Of a DNA stretch of 64,000 nt, positions 44,351 to 53,628 are shown in pieces; positions within the stretch are counted from its first letter, which is position 1, and every line of letters begins with the position of its first letter. The notes under the pieces are model-generated. The model saw nothing but the letters and a program-made list of their open reading frames with translations. It ran no database searches and was not told the DNA's origin. The stretch comes from Oscillospiraceae bacterium (GTDB lineage: Bacteria > Bacillota > Clostridia > Oscillospirales > Ruminococcaceae): positions 1-64,000 of the forward strand of contig JAFUNP010000014.1 of NCBI GenBank assembly GCA_017473015.1. The letters are read 5' to 3'. The translations under genes were made by a program, and so were the position numbers.

Positions 44351-44377
44351 AACTCCCTCTTTTGATAAGAGGGAGTT
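44351..44377. terminator. Bidirectional terminator between small genes
   Basis: AACTCCCTCTT pairs with AAGAGGGAGTT around TTGAT, with A-rich sequence before and GTCTTTTAT after. It serves the 48-residue gene and the convergent Cys-rich gene. Confidence 0.88.
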
Positions 44378-44382
44378 GTCTT

Positions 44383-44613
44383 TTATAAAGAAAAGTCATC
44401 AGAAGTGTACTGCGGTAGATTAGGTCTGCGTTTTGGTATTCGTTTTGTAGGCATATACACGAATTTATTGCAGGAATAATAAGGCGAAACCACACCTTTT
44501 TTACTGCACAGAATCATGGCGTTATCGCTGGAGCGGTTGCCAAATTCACAATATTCACATGCCGGGGAAATATTATTCCCGAACAGCTTTTTACTGTTTC
44601 TGAAAAGACCCAT
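44383..44613 (-). CDS. Small Cys-rich conserved-looking protein
   Basis: The 76-residue protein reads MGLFRNSKKLFGNNISPACEYCEFG, in which CEYC and two later Cys (MILCSKKGV, YYSCNKF) form a CxxC-x(n)-C-x(n)-C set that could hold a metal. A basic PTKRIPKRRP stretch follows and the end is YTSDDFSL. I recall this pattern from uncharacterised clostridial proteins. The start was set to ATG 44613 after CAGGTG; an upstream in-frame ATG at 44646 adds 11 residues but overlaps the ylbJ stop region. It follows ylbJ on the same strand and may share its transcript. Confidence 0.7.
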   Translation of the reverse strand: MGLFRNSKKLFGNNISPACEYCEFGNRSSDNAMILCSKKGVVSPYYSCNKFVYMPTKRIPKRRPNLPQYTSDDFSL

Positions 44614-44642
44614 TTTATTCACCTGCCTGTAAATATTATATA

Positions 44643-45689
44643 TCATTTTTCTGGTTTAGTAAATAGCCTGTTACGGTCTGAAATAACAGTAAATGACAGT
44701 ATCAGCATAAACAGTACAGCGCTTATTTCAAAGCTGTTGTAAAAGTATTTGACAGCCATGCTTTCAGGGCTCAGTGCGCCCGCCGCTACCGGGAAAAGAT
44801 TACACAGCATTGTGAAAATCATAAGGCTGACTGGCGTGTGTATCACTCTTGAAATCATAAGAGTTCTGATAATATCTGTACTATGTGTAAAGTGATATAC
44901 TTGACACAGTGTGCTTACAGGCATCAGACTAAGTACTATACATATAAAAAATGGATTTTTTCCTGTATTACGGGCAATTTCGGTACATCCGGCAGTCACT
45001 TCCAATAGCGCTGACAGTATATTTATCGGTATTTCTGATGATATGTAAAGTTTTAATACTTTACATATAACATAAAAAATAATCACATATCCACAGATTG
45101 AAAGAATGCTTTTTACAGAATTGTTCACACAGTCTACAAAGCTTTTTCCAGACTGTTCTGATGAATTTTGTTGCGCAACAATGTTGTATTTAAAAATGAA
45201 TGATAGGATAAATGCTGTTATCAGCGAAGCAGATGCCAGTGCTGCAAAGAGCATACAACCCAGGTAATAGTTATCAAGCAGGCCTATGCCTACAGCAAAT
45301 ACGCAAAAAGAAAAGGAATTGTTTATCATTACAGGACTTATTGATTTCAGGCAGTTATTTTCGTATCCGGACTGCTTCATTTCCTCCAGAAAGCCTGCTC
45401 CCACAGCAAAACCACCGATAAATGACAACAGAATATAAGCAGAAAAGCGTTTGTCTTTTATTTTCATCAGATAACTGTACCACATCAGAGGCAGTGAAAG
45501 GATACCGGTAAACCGGCTTTGCCCCAGATAAGAGGAAAACACCATAAAAACGAACAGTGATGGGATAATGTTGTTATAGCACAGGGCCAGGGCACTTTTT
45601 ACAAACAGCATTACCTGCTGTGCGTTTGCGGTTATTATAGCTATTGCTGCCGCACAGGCCAGTGGCCTGCAGATTTTTTTGATTATCAT
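44643..45689 (-). CDS. ylbJ: Sporulation membrane protein YlbJ
   Basis: The 348-residue membrane protein has about eight helices and the nucleoside-recognition (Gate) domain features of YlbJ: NNIIPSLFVFMVFSSYL, FIGGFAVGAGFLEEM and INILSALLEVTAGCTEIA. In B. subtilis ylbJ is under sigma-E control and is needed for heat-resistant spores. The gene diverges from yqfC/yqfD, another sigma-E-type sporulation pair. The start is ATG 45689 after GAGGTG; GTG 45695 in the same frame is possible. The substrate is unknown. Confidence 0.8.
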   Translation of the reverse strand: MIIKKICRPLACAAAIAIITANAQQVMLFVKSALALCYNNIIPSLFVFMVFSSYLGQSRFTGILSLPLMWYSYLMKIKDKRFSAYILLSFIGGFAVGAGFLEEMKQSGYENNCLKSISPVMINNSFSFCVFAVGIGLLDNYYLGCMLFAALASASLITAFILSFIFKYNIVAQQNSSEQSGKSFVDCVNNSVKSILSICGYVIIFYVICKVLKLYISSEIPINILSALLEVTAGCTEIARNTGKNPFFICIVLSLMPVSTLCQVYHFTHSTDIIRTLMISRVIHTPVSLMIFTMLCNLFPVAAGALSPESMAVKYFYNSFEISAVLFMLILSFTVISDRNRLFTKPEK

Positions 45690-45745
45690 ATACACACCTC
45701 GATGATAAATATATATGTTGTAAAATGAATTTTTAGGTGAACAAT

Positions 45746-46015
45746 ATGAAAAACGGAACAGAATATATAAAAAATATAATAAATGGTATTACCGAAGAGG
45801 ATTATGGAAATGCAAAAACACTGCTGTCTCTTGACACAGGCGGCAGACTGAAAATAGATGGGTTTGACAGTATAGCGGATTATACTTCCAGCTTTATAGC
45901 TGTCCTGTCCGGTGGGCGCCAGATAACAATATACGGAGATAACCTGGTTATAACCGGCTGTGACAAAAGTATTATCCATCTTCAGGGAAAAATCAGCAGA
46001 ATAGAACTGGAGTGA
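45746..46015 (+). CDS. yqfC: Sporulation protein YqfC
   Basis: The 89-residue protein matches YqfC in size, in the beta-rich core (GGRQITIYGDNLVITG) and in its ending (IHLQGKISRIELE). It is directly followed by yqfD, as in B. subtilis, where the pair is transcribed in the mother cell during sporulation. Its molecular role is unknown. The start is ATG 45746, 9 bp after TTTTTAGGTG. Confidence 0.82.
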   Translation: MKNGTEYIKNIINGITEEDYGNAKTLLSLDTGGRLKIDGFDSIADYTSSFIAVLSGGRQITIYGDNLVITGCDKSIIHLQGKISRIELE

Positions 46016-46023
46016 GGTGTTTT

Positions 46024-47154
46024 ATGGTTGCAAAAGTCAGATTCAGCACAGAGTATGGTTTTTATAATGATTTTCTCAACGGTATTCTTCAGCGGGATAT
46101 TCCGGTTTATTCTGTAAGACTGACAGAGTTTGGTTTTACAGCGGTATGCTACGCTTCAGATTACAGAAAAATCGCAAAACTGGCACGAAAATATCAATGC
46201 CGCACCAGGATAAAAGAAAAAAGAGGACTGTATTTTGTTATAAGGCCCTACAGGAAAAGAAAAGGACTGCTGGCGGGAGTGCGGTTATTTCCGTTGCTCT
46301 GTTTTCTTTTTTCCTGTATCATATGGAAAATTGACATAAACACTGATGACCGGCAGCTGAAAAACACTTTGGCTCACAGCCTGTATAATCAGGGCATATA
46401 CCGGGGCAGCACCTGTACAAAGGACCAGCTGGCAGATGTTCAGCGGCAGCTGATGCTGGAAAACAAAAATCTGGGATATATAACTCTGAATTTTTACAAA
46501 GGTATACTTACCTGCGAGGTTTACCGGCGGCAGGAGCGGAAAGACGAAAAGGAAAGCTATTCTTTCAGCGATATTGTTTGTCTGATGGACGGAGTTGTCA
46601 CCGATGTGCGTGTTTACCGGGGCTTTTCGCAGGTGCAGTCTGGACAGTCGGTCAGCCGGGGAGATGTACTGGTAAAATGCGAGGAGCTGGACATACGCGG
46701 CAGACTGTCTCAGTCCCAGACAGCTGCCTATATAGCCGGTGATTGTGAAAAGGAATACACCGTTTTTGTTCCGTACAATAAAACTGTTCCTGTGTACACC
46801 GGTAAAACTGCACAGGATGAGATTGTCAGCTTTCTGGGCATAGAACACCAAACCAAAAAAGCAGACCTGTCTGGTTTTTCTATGTACACACAGCAACAGG
46901 TCATATCATCCGGTAATATAGCAGGTTTTTGTTTTCCCTATACCGTGAAGACTATAACGTACAGCCGGCTGGAGCAACAACAGATTTCGGGAGATTTTCC
47001 GTCAGTGCGGAAAGCCGCGGTAAAACAGCTGCAGCATCTTATCTCCAATGATACAAAGCTGGAAGAGGAGTATTCGCGCCGGTATGATTACCGTATGGAA
47101 GAGGAAGGCGTTACGGCTGTGTGCAGGGTAAAGGGACGCTATATTATAATATAA
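46024..47154 (+). CDS. yqfD: Sporulation protein YqfD
   Basis: The 376-residue protein has an N-terminal soluble part (YGFYNDFLNGILQRDIPVYSV), one membrane helix near residue 86 (LFPLLCFLFSCIIW) and a long extracytoplasmic domain (VVTDVRVYRGFSQVQSGQSVSRGD). This is the YqfD layout and length. The family is sporulation-specific; disruption lowers spore yield in B. subtilis, by mechanisms not understood. The start is ATG 46024 after GTGAGGTG, 8 bp past yqfC. Confidence 0.85.
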   Translation: MVAKVRFSTEYGFYNDFLNGILQRDIPVYSVRLTEFGFTAVCYASDYRKIAKLARKYQCRTRIKEKRGLYFVIRPYRKRKGLLAGVRLFPLLCFLFSCIIWKIDINTDDRQLKNTLAHSLYNQGIYRGSTCTKDQLADVQRQLMLENKNLGYITLNFYKGILTCEVYRRQERKDEKESYSFSDIVCLMDGVVTDVRVYRGFSQVQSGQSVSRGDVLVKCEELDIRGRLSQSQTAAYIAGDCEKEYTVFVPYNKTVPVYTGKTAQDEIVSFLGIEHQTKKADLSGFSMYTQQQVISSGNIAGFCFPYTVKTITYSRLEQQQISGDFPSVRKAAVKQLQHLISNDTKLEEEYSRRYDYRMEEEGVTAVCRVKGRYIII

Positions 47155-47224
47155 GTATAATTATTTACTTATTTTTGCAGTTGTGGTATACTGAATTATT
47201 AAGAAAAACTTACGAGGTGAGACT

Positions 47225-48241
47225 TTGGCAGAAAAGCTTTTTGAAGTTCTGGACAACGATATAGCCTTGGCTATATGCGGTCCTTTTAACAACAATATTT
47301 CCTTTATGGAAAAAACACTTAACTCCGCCATCATATGCCGCGGCACTACTTTCAAAGTTACCGGCGATGAAGAAAGTGTGAACAATACAATCAATGCGCT
47401 GACAGCAATGGAAGACCTGTATAAACGCGGCACAGAGCTGGACGAACAGGCTGTGCGTTACTGCACATCTTTAGCCAACGAAAACAACGGCAGCAAGGCA
47501 AGGGAACTGACAGGCGAGCTGGTGCTGCTGACAGCCAAAGGCAAGCCTATCAGGGCAAAAACTCTGGGTCAGAAAGAATATCTGAACAAAATAGAGAAAA
47601 ACTCCATCACATTTGGTGTAGGCCCTGCAGGTACAGGTAAAACCTATCTGGCGGTTGCCATGGCAGTAAAAGCTTTCAAAGCCGGCAATGTTTCCCGTAT
47701 TATCCTTACCCGCCCTGCTGTGGAAGCCGGCGAAAAGCTGGGCTTTCTGCCGGGGGACCTGCAGACAAAGGTTGACCCTTATCTGCGTCCTCTTTATGAT
47801 GGTCTGTTTGATATGATGGGACCGGAAACTTTTCAGAAGCTGATGGAAAAAGGTGTTATCGAAGTGGCACCTCTGGCATATATGCGAGGCCGCACACTGG
47901 ACGACAGCTTTATTATTCTGGATGAAGCTCAGAACACTACCAAAGAACAGATGAAAATGTTCCTCACCCGTATGGGTATGGGCTCAAAAGTGGTTGTTAC
48001 AGGTGACATCACTCAGATTGACCTGCCTGCTGAAAAGAAATCCGGCCTGAAAGACGCCATGCAGGTGCTGAAAGGCATTGAGGATATTGCAATTGTACGC
48101 CTGACGGAAAAAGACGTAGTTCGTCACAAACTGGTACAGGATATTGTAAAAGCATATGAAAAAGCCGCTGAAAAACAGGCAGCAGAACGCCCTAAATTCA
48201 CAGAAAGGAAATTCACAGGTAAGAAATATTATGTCAAATAA
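47225..48241 (+). CDS. phoH: PhoH-family ATPase
   Basis: The 338-residue protein has an N-terminal region (about 1-110) and a PhoH P-loop ATPase: Walker A VGPAGTGKTYLAVAMA, RPAVEAGEKLGFLPGDLQTK and Walker B ILDEAQNTT. It is often linked to RNA metabolism through its neighbour ybeY. The start is TTG 47225 behind GAGGTGA; no better ATG is present. It overlaps ybeY by 11 bp. Confidence 0.92.
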   Translation: MAEKLFEVLDNDIALAICGPFNNNISFMEKTLNSAIICRGTTFKVTGDEESVNNTINALTAMEDLYKRGTELDEQAVRYCTSLANENNGSKARELTGELVLLTAKGKPIRAKTLGQKEYLNKIEKNSITFGVGPAGTGKTYLAVAMAVKAFKAGNVSRIILTRPAVEAGEKLGFLPGDLQTKVDPYLRPLYDGLFDMMGPETFQKLMEKGVIEVAPLAYMRGRTLDDSFIILDEAQNTTKEQMKMFLTRMGMGSKVVVTGDITQIDLPAEKKSGLKDAMQVLKGIEDIAIVRLTEKDVVRHKLVQDIVKAYEKAAEKQAAERPKFTERKFTGKKYYVK

Positions 48242-48731
48242 AGTATGGATTAAAAACGAACAGAAAATTGTGGAATTCACACCGGCAATGCGCCGTCTTA
48301 TCAGAAAAAGTGTAAACAGTGTACTGGTAAATGAAGACATACTGGAGCCATGTGAAGTTTCCGTGACACTGGTGGACAATGACGATATTGCTGTTCTCAA
48401 CGGCCAGTTCCGCAACAAACCGGTGGAAACAGATGTTTTGTCTTTCCCTCTGGGCGAAAACGGTATCTATGACGAAAACCCTGAAACAGGCGCCATGATG
48501 CTGGGCGATATTGTTATTTCACTGGAAAAAGCGCTGCAGCAGGCAGAAATGTATGGTCATTCAGCTGCCAGGGAAGTGGCTTTTCTGACAGTTCATTCCA
48601 TGCACCATCTGCTGGGTTATGACCACGAAAACGGCGGCGAAGAAGAAAAAATCATGCGCCGCAAAGAAGAAGAGGTACTGGTAAAAATGGGACTTCCACG
48701 AACAGTATCCATTCAGGTATCGGAAGAATAA
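48231..48731 (+). CDS. ybeY: Endoribonuclease YbeY
   Basis: The 166-residue protein carries the zinc motif H-S-M-H-H-L-L-G-Y-D-H (HSMHHLLGYDH) and the substrate-region motif RNKPVETDVLSFP. YbeY matures 16S rRNA 3' ends and takes part in ribosome quality control. The first His position reads H-S-M-H rather than the usual H-G-x-L-H, so Gly and Leu are replaced, but all three zinc His are present. The start is ATG 48231 inside the phoH end; the longer in-frame start was rejected. Confidence 0.92.
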   Translation: MSNKVWIKNEQKIVEFTPAMRRLIRKSVNSVLVNEDILEPCEVSVTLVDNDDIAVLNGQFRNKPVETDVLSFPLGENGIYDENPETGAMMLGDIVISLEKALQQAEMYGHSAAREVAFLTVHSMHHLLGYDHENGGEEEKIMRRKEEEVLVKMGLPRTVSIQVSEE

Positions 48732-48732
48732 A

Positions 48733-49209
48733 ATGATTAGTTTACTTAAAAGATTTTTCAGAAGCATGGGCTATGCTTTTAAAGGTATAAAACTGGGTAT
48801 AAAAGAAGAACGCAACCTGCGCATAGATATGGTGGCTATGCTGTTTGTGTGGTTTCATATGCAGTTTTTCTATTTTACCAGAGCGGAAACAGCTATAATT
48901 GTGCTGGTTACATTCCTTATCCCTGCTTTTGAGCTGATGAATACCGCTGTTGAAAGAGCAGTACACAAGCCTGATGCTGAGCACTGGATGCCGGCAGGTG
49001 ATGCCAAAGATACTGCCGCAGGCGCCGTGCTGATTATGACTATTGGCGTGGTGGTTATTGCCGGTATTATGTTTTTTGATATTCACGGCCTGTCAAATGT
49101 GCTGGGGTATTATACCGAAAACATACTTCATCCTCTGGGACTGGCGATGTACATCACAGCGTCATATTTCTTTATCACAATCGACAACTTTAATAAAAAG
49201 GAAAAATAA
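48733..49209 (+). CDS. dgkA: Diacylglycerol/undecaprenol kinase family protein
   Basis: The 158-residue protein has the DgkA family core: NLRIDMVAMLFV, FELMNTAVERAV and AKDTAAGAVLIM, with three membrane helices plus an extra C-terminal one. In Gram-positive bacteria it phosphorylates undecaprenol in the membrane for cell-wall synthesis. It starts two bases after ybeY and ends directly at era, the usual order in Firmicutes. Confidence 0.9.
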   Translation: MISLLKRFFRSMGYAFKGIKLGIKEERNLRIDMVAMLFVWFHMQFFYFTRAETAIIVLVTFLIPAFELMNTAVERAVHKPDAEHWMPAGDAKDTAAGAVLIMTIGVVVIAGIMFFDIHGLSNVLGYYTENILHPLGLAMYITASYFFITIDNFNKKEK

Positions 49210-50106
49210 ATGGATTCAAAATCAATTTTTGTGGCAATTGTAGGTAAACCTAATGTTGGCAAATCTTCACTGATGAACCTTATTCTGGGCGAAAAAATTG
49301 CCATTGTTACACAAAAACCGCAGACAACCCGTACAAGCATTACAGGCATCCTGACAAAAGGTCCTACACAGTTTGTATTTATGGATACACCTGGCATTCA
49401 TTCACCTAAGACAAAGCTGGGCGAAAGAATGGTAAAGACAAGCCATAAAACTATCGCAGATACAGACCTTGCAGTAATGCTGTTTGAGCCTTACGGTGAT
49501 TTTAACGAAGCTGAACTGGCACTGGTGGACAGCATCAAAAAGAGCCGTCTGCCTGCTCTTGCGGTTATCAACAAAAAGGACACGCTGAAAAAAGAAAAAG
49601 ACGCCGAAGAGCAGGCCGCAAAAATCATGGAGCTGGGCGTTTTTGATGAAGTTATCCTGATTTCAGCCAAAGAAAACACTAATGTTGATTATCTCATGGA
49701 CAAAATCGACAGCTACGCCATGGAAGGTCCTCATTACTTTGACGATGACGCAGTTACAAACATTCCTGAAAAGGTAATCGTGGCAGAAATCGTCCGTGAA
49801 AAGCTGCTTCTCAATATGCGTGACGAAATTCCTCACGGCACAAATGTGGAAGTGGAACGGTTCAAAGAAAGAAAAGGTAAAAATATTATTGACATCAGCG
49901 TGGTTATCTACTGCGAAAAGAAAAGCCATAAAGGCATGATTATCGGCAAACAGGGCGCCATGTTGAAAAAAATCGGCTCACAGGCCAGAACAGACATCGA
50001 AGATTTCCTCTCTGCAAAGGTAAATATGCAGTGCTGGGTAAAAGTTAAGGAAGACTGGCGAGATTCCAACTATATCCTTAACGACTTCGGTTTCAAAGAC
50101 GAATAA
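49210..50106 (+). CDS. era: GTPase Era
   Basis: The 298-residue protein has G1 GKPNVGKSS, G3 DTPGIH, G4 NKKD and a C-terminal KH domain with IIGKQGAMLKKIGSQAR. Era binds 16S rRNA and helps 30S ribosome assembly. The start at ATG 49210 directly follows the dgkA stop codon. Confidence 0.95.
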   Translation: MDSKSIFVAIVGKPNVGKSSLMNLILGEKIAIVTQKPQTTRTSITGILTKGPTQFVFMDTPGIHSPKTKLGERMVKTSHKTIADTDLAVMLFEPYGDFNEAELALVDSIKKSRLPALAVINKKDTLKKEKDAEEQAAKIMELGVFDEVILISAKENTNVDYLMDKIDSYAMEGPHYFDDDAVTNIPEKVIVAEIVREKLLLNMRDEIPHGTNVEVERFKERKGKNIIDISVVIYCEKKSHKGMIIGKQGAMLKKIGSQARTDIEDFLSAKVNMQCWVKVKEDWRDSNYILNDFGFKDE

Positions 50107-50185
50107 AATAACGGTTTTAATTTCCACTTATATTTTCACCTCCGTGCTTTATACTAATGCTGTAAGAAAACGGAGGTGGATATAT

Positions 50186-50353
50186 ATGACTAAAGACTAC
50201 TGGCAGAAATTCACCGAAAGCGGCAGGGTAGAGGATTATCTGCGCTATCGCAGCAGTATAAACGGAACCTATTTATCCGATGACACAAATGAGCAATCAG
50301 ACACAGACAATAACGGGAATAGTAATAAAAGAGATAAAGACCAAGGAAAGTGA
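50186..50353 (+). CDS. yqzL: YqzL-like small protein
   Basis: The 55-residue protein has the YqzL-type start: Trp near residue 6 in YWQKF, then SGRVEDYLRYRS, and an Asn/Asp-rich tail (NEQSDTDNNGNS). B. subtilis yqzL sits between era and recO, the same position as here. It overlaps recO by about 70 nt. Its ribosome site (CGGAGGTG) is strong, which makes it probable that it is translated. The function is unknown. Confidence 0.75.
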   Translation: MTKDYWQKFTESGRVEDYLRYRSSINGTYLSDDTNEQSDTDNNGNSNKRDKDQGK

Positions 50354-51059
50354 TAAAATAATCACTGTTCTTTCAAAAGAACTGGGTGTTATCAATATCT
50401 ATGTAAAGGGTGCTATGAGATTGAAAAATAAATTTCATAGCGCCACTGGTCTGTTTACATACAGTGAGTTTGTAATTTTTCGGTCCCGTTCATCTGACCT
50501 TTATCAGCTGAACGAAGCATCGGTAAAACATATTTTTCACGCGCTGTCCACAAATGTAGAGTATCTGGCCTTGGCAATGTACATGTCAGAGCTGGTGTGC
50601 GAGGTAAGTGTGCCGAATGATATGAACAACGAAATCCTGCGTCTGTACCTGAACATACTCCATATGCTGACCACAGGCAAATGGTCTGTGCTGCTGTGCA
50701 AAGCAGCTTTTGAAATGCGCCTGATGTGTGACACTGGGTTTCGTCCGGCATTGCTGGGGTGTAAAGCCTGTGGAGAATATGAAAAAGATATGTTTTTTAT
50801 GGATGTAGTCAACGGTGATATTATCTGTCCCACATGTATGAAAGCCCACCAGACTGACAGGATGATAATGGAAAAACCTGCCATGCTGGCCATGCGCTAT
50901 TTTGCATATGCCGACCTGGACAAAATGTTTTCATTTACTGTAAACGACTTTTTTGCCCGGCATCTGGCGCTGGTGCGGGAAAATTATGTGCTGCGGCACA
51001 CAAAACCGGAATATAAAACATTACAATTTTTTAAAAGTGTACAATCACAGGAGATATAA
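50280..51059 (+). CDS. recO: DNA repair protein RecO
   Basis: The 259-residue protein has an N-terminal OB fold (TITGIVIKEIKTKESDKIITVLSKELG), a helical middle and a zinc ribbon CKACG...CPTC near residues 161-182. RecO loads RecA at gaps with RecR and RecF. ATG 50280 and ATG 50289 are both plausible; no ribosome site is visible, so translation is probably coupled to the overlapping yqzL. Confidence 0.92.
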   Translation: MTQMSNQTQTITGIVIKEIKTKESDKIITVLSKELGVINIYVKGAMRLKNKFHSATGLFTYSEFVIFRSRSSDLYQLNEASVKHIFHALSTNVEYLALAMYMSELVCEVSVPNDMNNEILRLYLNILHMLTTGKWSVLLCKAAFEMRLMCDTGFRPALLGCKACGEYEKDMFFMDVVNGDIICPTCMKAHQTDRMIMEKPAMLAMRYFAYADLDKMFSFTVNDFFARHLALVRENYVLRHTKPEYKTLQFFKSVQSQEI

Positions 51060-51061
51060 CA

Positions 51062-53440
51062 TTGAAAGAAAAAAGTTTAAAAGCAATAGAATTCGACCGG
51101 ATTCTGTCTATGTTAAGCGAATTGTGCATATTCAGAGACAATAAAGAACAGGCACTGAAGCTGACTCCCTCCACAGATATTGAATTTGTCCGTGAGGAGC
51201 TGCTGAAAGCTGATGTATTGTCCGCATATATCTATAAATACTCTGACCCACGACTTGATTCTGCTTCCGGTGCCTATGAAGCTGTTATCCACAGCACAAA
51301 AGGTGCCATGCTGTCCTGTGGGGAACTGTTGTCTGTTGCCAGAATGTACCGCAACTTTGACAGAATAAAAAAATGGTACTTTGCATATGAAAGGACAGAC
51401 AGCATACTTGACTGGCAGATTTCATCAATTACAGAAAATCCTCAGCTGGAAAAAGCTATCACCGAGGCCATAATCTCTGAAAATCAGGTGGCAGATACAG
51501 CCAGTGACGGCCTGTATGATGTACGCCGTAAAATCAAACAGACTGAAAGCAGTGTGCGTGATAAGCTGGACCATATTATCAAAAGCCAGACTTATCAGAA
51601 ATATCTGCAGGAATCTGTTGTAACTATCAGACAGAATAAATTTGTTGTGCCTGTAAAAGCCGAATACAAAAACGAAATCAGCGGTGTGGTACATGATGTT
51701 TCCGCCTCTGGTTCCACATATTTTATTGAACCTGCCATTGTTGCTGACCTGAATGCAAAAATTATGCAGCTGTACAACCAGGAGCAGGAAGAAATAAACA
51801 AAATCCTGATGAAGTTTTCACAGCTGATTTCCTCAAACTCTGGTCTGTTTACAGACAGCTACAAAAAACTGTTGGATGTGGATAAATACATAGCCCGTGC
51901 GAAACTGGCTATCCGTATGAACGCCATAATGCCACAGGTGAATGAGGAGCTGAAATTCTGCCTGAACAAAGCGCGCCATCCGCTGATTGAAAAAAGCAAG
52001 GTAGTTCCTACAGATATTTCACTGGGTTTTGATTATGATACCATGATTATCACAGGGCCTAATACCGGCGGTAAAACAGTTTCCCTCAAAACAGCAGGTC
52101 TTCTCTGTGCCATGGCGGCCAGTGGCCTGCTGATTCCAGCCCACGAAAGCAGCTCTGTGTGTCTTTTCGGCAGTATTCTGGTGGACATCGGCGATGAACA
52201 GTCCATTCAGCAGAGCCTGTCCACGTTCTCCGGTCATATGACAAATATCGCCAAAATCCTGAAGCAGGCAGATGAAAACAGCCTGGTGCTGATGGATGAA
52301 CTGGGGGCAGGTACAGACCCGGCAGAGGGTGCAGCCCTGGCTCTCAGTATTATTGAACAGCTTCGCAGGCAGGGTGCCAGAGTAATGGCCACAACCCATT
52401 ACGGTGAACTGAAAATCTACGCTCTGGAAGCACCGGGAGTTCAGAACGCCAGCTGTGAATTTGATACAGAAACTCTGCGCCCTACATACCGTATCATTAT
52501 GGGTGTACCGGGTAAATCAAATGCTTTTTATATCAGCAAGCGCCTTGGTATTGGTGATGAAATCATAGAAAATGCAAAAGCCCATCTTTCCAATGATGAA
52601 AAGAACCTTAACAAAGTATTCTCCCAGCTGGAAGACATGAGAAAACAACTGAAAGCCAGCCAGGAAGAAATAGAAGAACTGAAAGACTATCAGGCTGCAA
52701 AAATGCGCCAGGCAGAAGAAAAAAGCGCAAAAATTATACGGAAAGCACAGCAGGAGGCCGACCTGCTCACACGGCGTGCCCGTCAGAACGCACAGAAGGT
52801 ACAGGACGAGGCGTACCGCCTGTCAGATGAGCTTAAGGTGCTGCAGAAACAGGAAAATGTTTCTGCACAGCAGCGTCTGCAGAAAGCCCGTGATATAGCC
52901 AGAAACCAGTCACAGAAGCTGATTTCCATGGTGGAAGAAAAAGAGGAGGCTGTGGCAGACCATCCGCAGCTGGAAAGCGTGAAAAAAGGGGACAAGGTTA
53001 TTATCGCTTCCCTCAACAAAGCCGCTGTTGTACAAGGCCCTGCAAACTCCAACGGTATGGTTGATGTGGTGGCAGGTATCATCAAAACAAAGGTTCACAT
53101 CAGCGACCTGTATATGGATACTTCAAAGCCGAAACAGCCTCAGAAGCAGTACCGCAATGTTCAGCCAAAGGTTAAACGCGATTCCAACGGCCGCGATTCC
53201 AATACAGAAATCAACCTGCTGGGCATGACTGTGGATGATGCTATACTGGAGGTTGACCGCTTCCTTGACAACGGTATTATGCAGCGCCTCAATGTGTTGT
53301 ACATCATTCACGGCAAGGGTACCGGCGCATTGCGCAGCGGTATTCACCAGCATCTTAGAAAGCACCCTCATGTGCGTACTTTCCGCCTGGGCACCTATGG
53401 TGAAGGTGAAAGCGGCGTTACAGTTGTTGAACTGAAATAA
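51062..53440 (+). CDS. mutS2: Endonuclease MutS2
   Basis: The 792-residue protein has the MutS2 core ATPase (Walker A TGPNTGGKTVSLK, LMDELGAGTDPAEGAAL), a long coiled coil (about 510-620), a KOW-like segment (GDKVIIASLNKAAVV) and a C-terminal Smr domain (INLLGMTVDDAI, HGKGTGALR). It lacks a mismatch-recognition domain, as usual. MutS2 can suppress recombination or act on collided ribosomes. The start is TTG 51062 after CAGGAGATATAACA, 2 bp past recO. Confidence 0.94.
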   Translation: MKEKSLKAIEFDRILSMLSELCIFRDNKEQALKLTPSTDIEFVREELLKADVLSAYIYKYSDPRLDSASGAYEAVIHSTKGAMLSCGELLSVARMYRNFDRIKKWYFAYERTDSILDWQISSITENPQLEKAITEAIISENQVADTASDGLYDVRRKIKQTESSVRDKLDHIIKSQTYQKYLQESVVTIRQNKFVVPVKAEYKNEISGVVHDVSASGSTYFIEPAIVADLNAKIMQLYNQEQEEINKILMKFSQLISSNSGLFTDSYKKLLDVDKYIARAKLAIRMNAIMPQVNEELKFCLNKARHPLIEKSKVVPTDISLGFDYDTMIITGPNTGGKTVSLKTAGLLCAMAASGLLIPAHESSSVCLFGSILVDIGDEQSIQQSLSTFSGHMTNIAKILKQADENSLVLMDELGAGTDPAEGAALALSIIEQLRRQGARVMATTHYGELKIYALEAPGVQNASCEFDTETLRPTYRIIMGVPGKSNAFYISKRLGIGDEIIENAKAHLSNDEKNLNKVFSQLEDMRKQLKASQEEIEELKDYQAAKMRQAEEKSAKIIRKAQQEADLLTRRARQNAQKVQDEAYRLSDELKVLQKQENVSAQQRLQKARDIARNQSQKLISMVEEKEEAVADHPQLESVKKGDKVIIASLNKAAVVQGPANSNGMVDVVAGIIKTKVHISDLYMDTSKPKQPQKQYRNVQPKVKRDSNGRDSNTEINLLGMTVDDAILEVDRFLDNGIMQRLNVLYIIHGKGTGALRSGIHQHLRKHPHVRTFRLGTYGEGESGVTVVELK

Positions 53441-53480
53441 ACACAGATTTAATATTTCACACAAAAACGGTGCATTTTAC

Positions 53481-53509
53481 TTGACATTGTTTTTATATAA
53501 CTATATAAT
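53481..53509 (+). promoter_or_regulatory. Near-perfect promoter of the MATE exporter gene
   Basis: TTGACA (53481-53486) and TATAAT (53504-53509) match consensus exactly with a 17-bp spacer. Expected start is near 53516, leaving a leader of about 113 nt. Confidence 0.9.
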
Positions 53510-53535
53510 TAAATATTAGTTAATTACTTTAAGCA

Positions 53536-53569
53536 AAAGATACTCATTGCCATGGCAGTGAGTATCTTT
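53536..53569 (+). other. Hairpin in the MATE gene leader
   Basis: AAAGATACTCA pairs with TGAGTATCTTT, and the inside (TGCC/GGCA) extends the stem. No T-run follows (AAAGTTGAAAC). Its place about 20 nt after the predicted transcription start makes it a possible attenuator, riboswitch-like element or mRNA-stability stem. Confidence 0.65.
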
Positions 53570-53628
53570 AAAGTTGAAACGATTTATTGGTTTAAAAAAT
53601 TAATTTACATAGAAAGTGAGTGACTATT

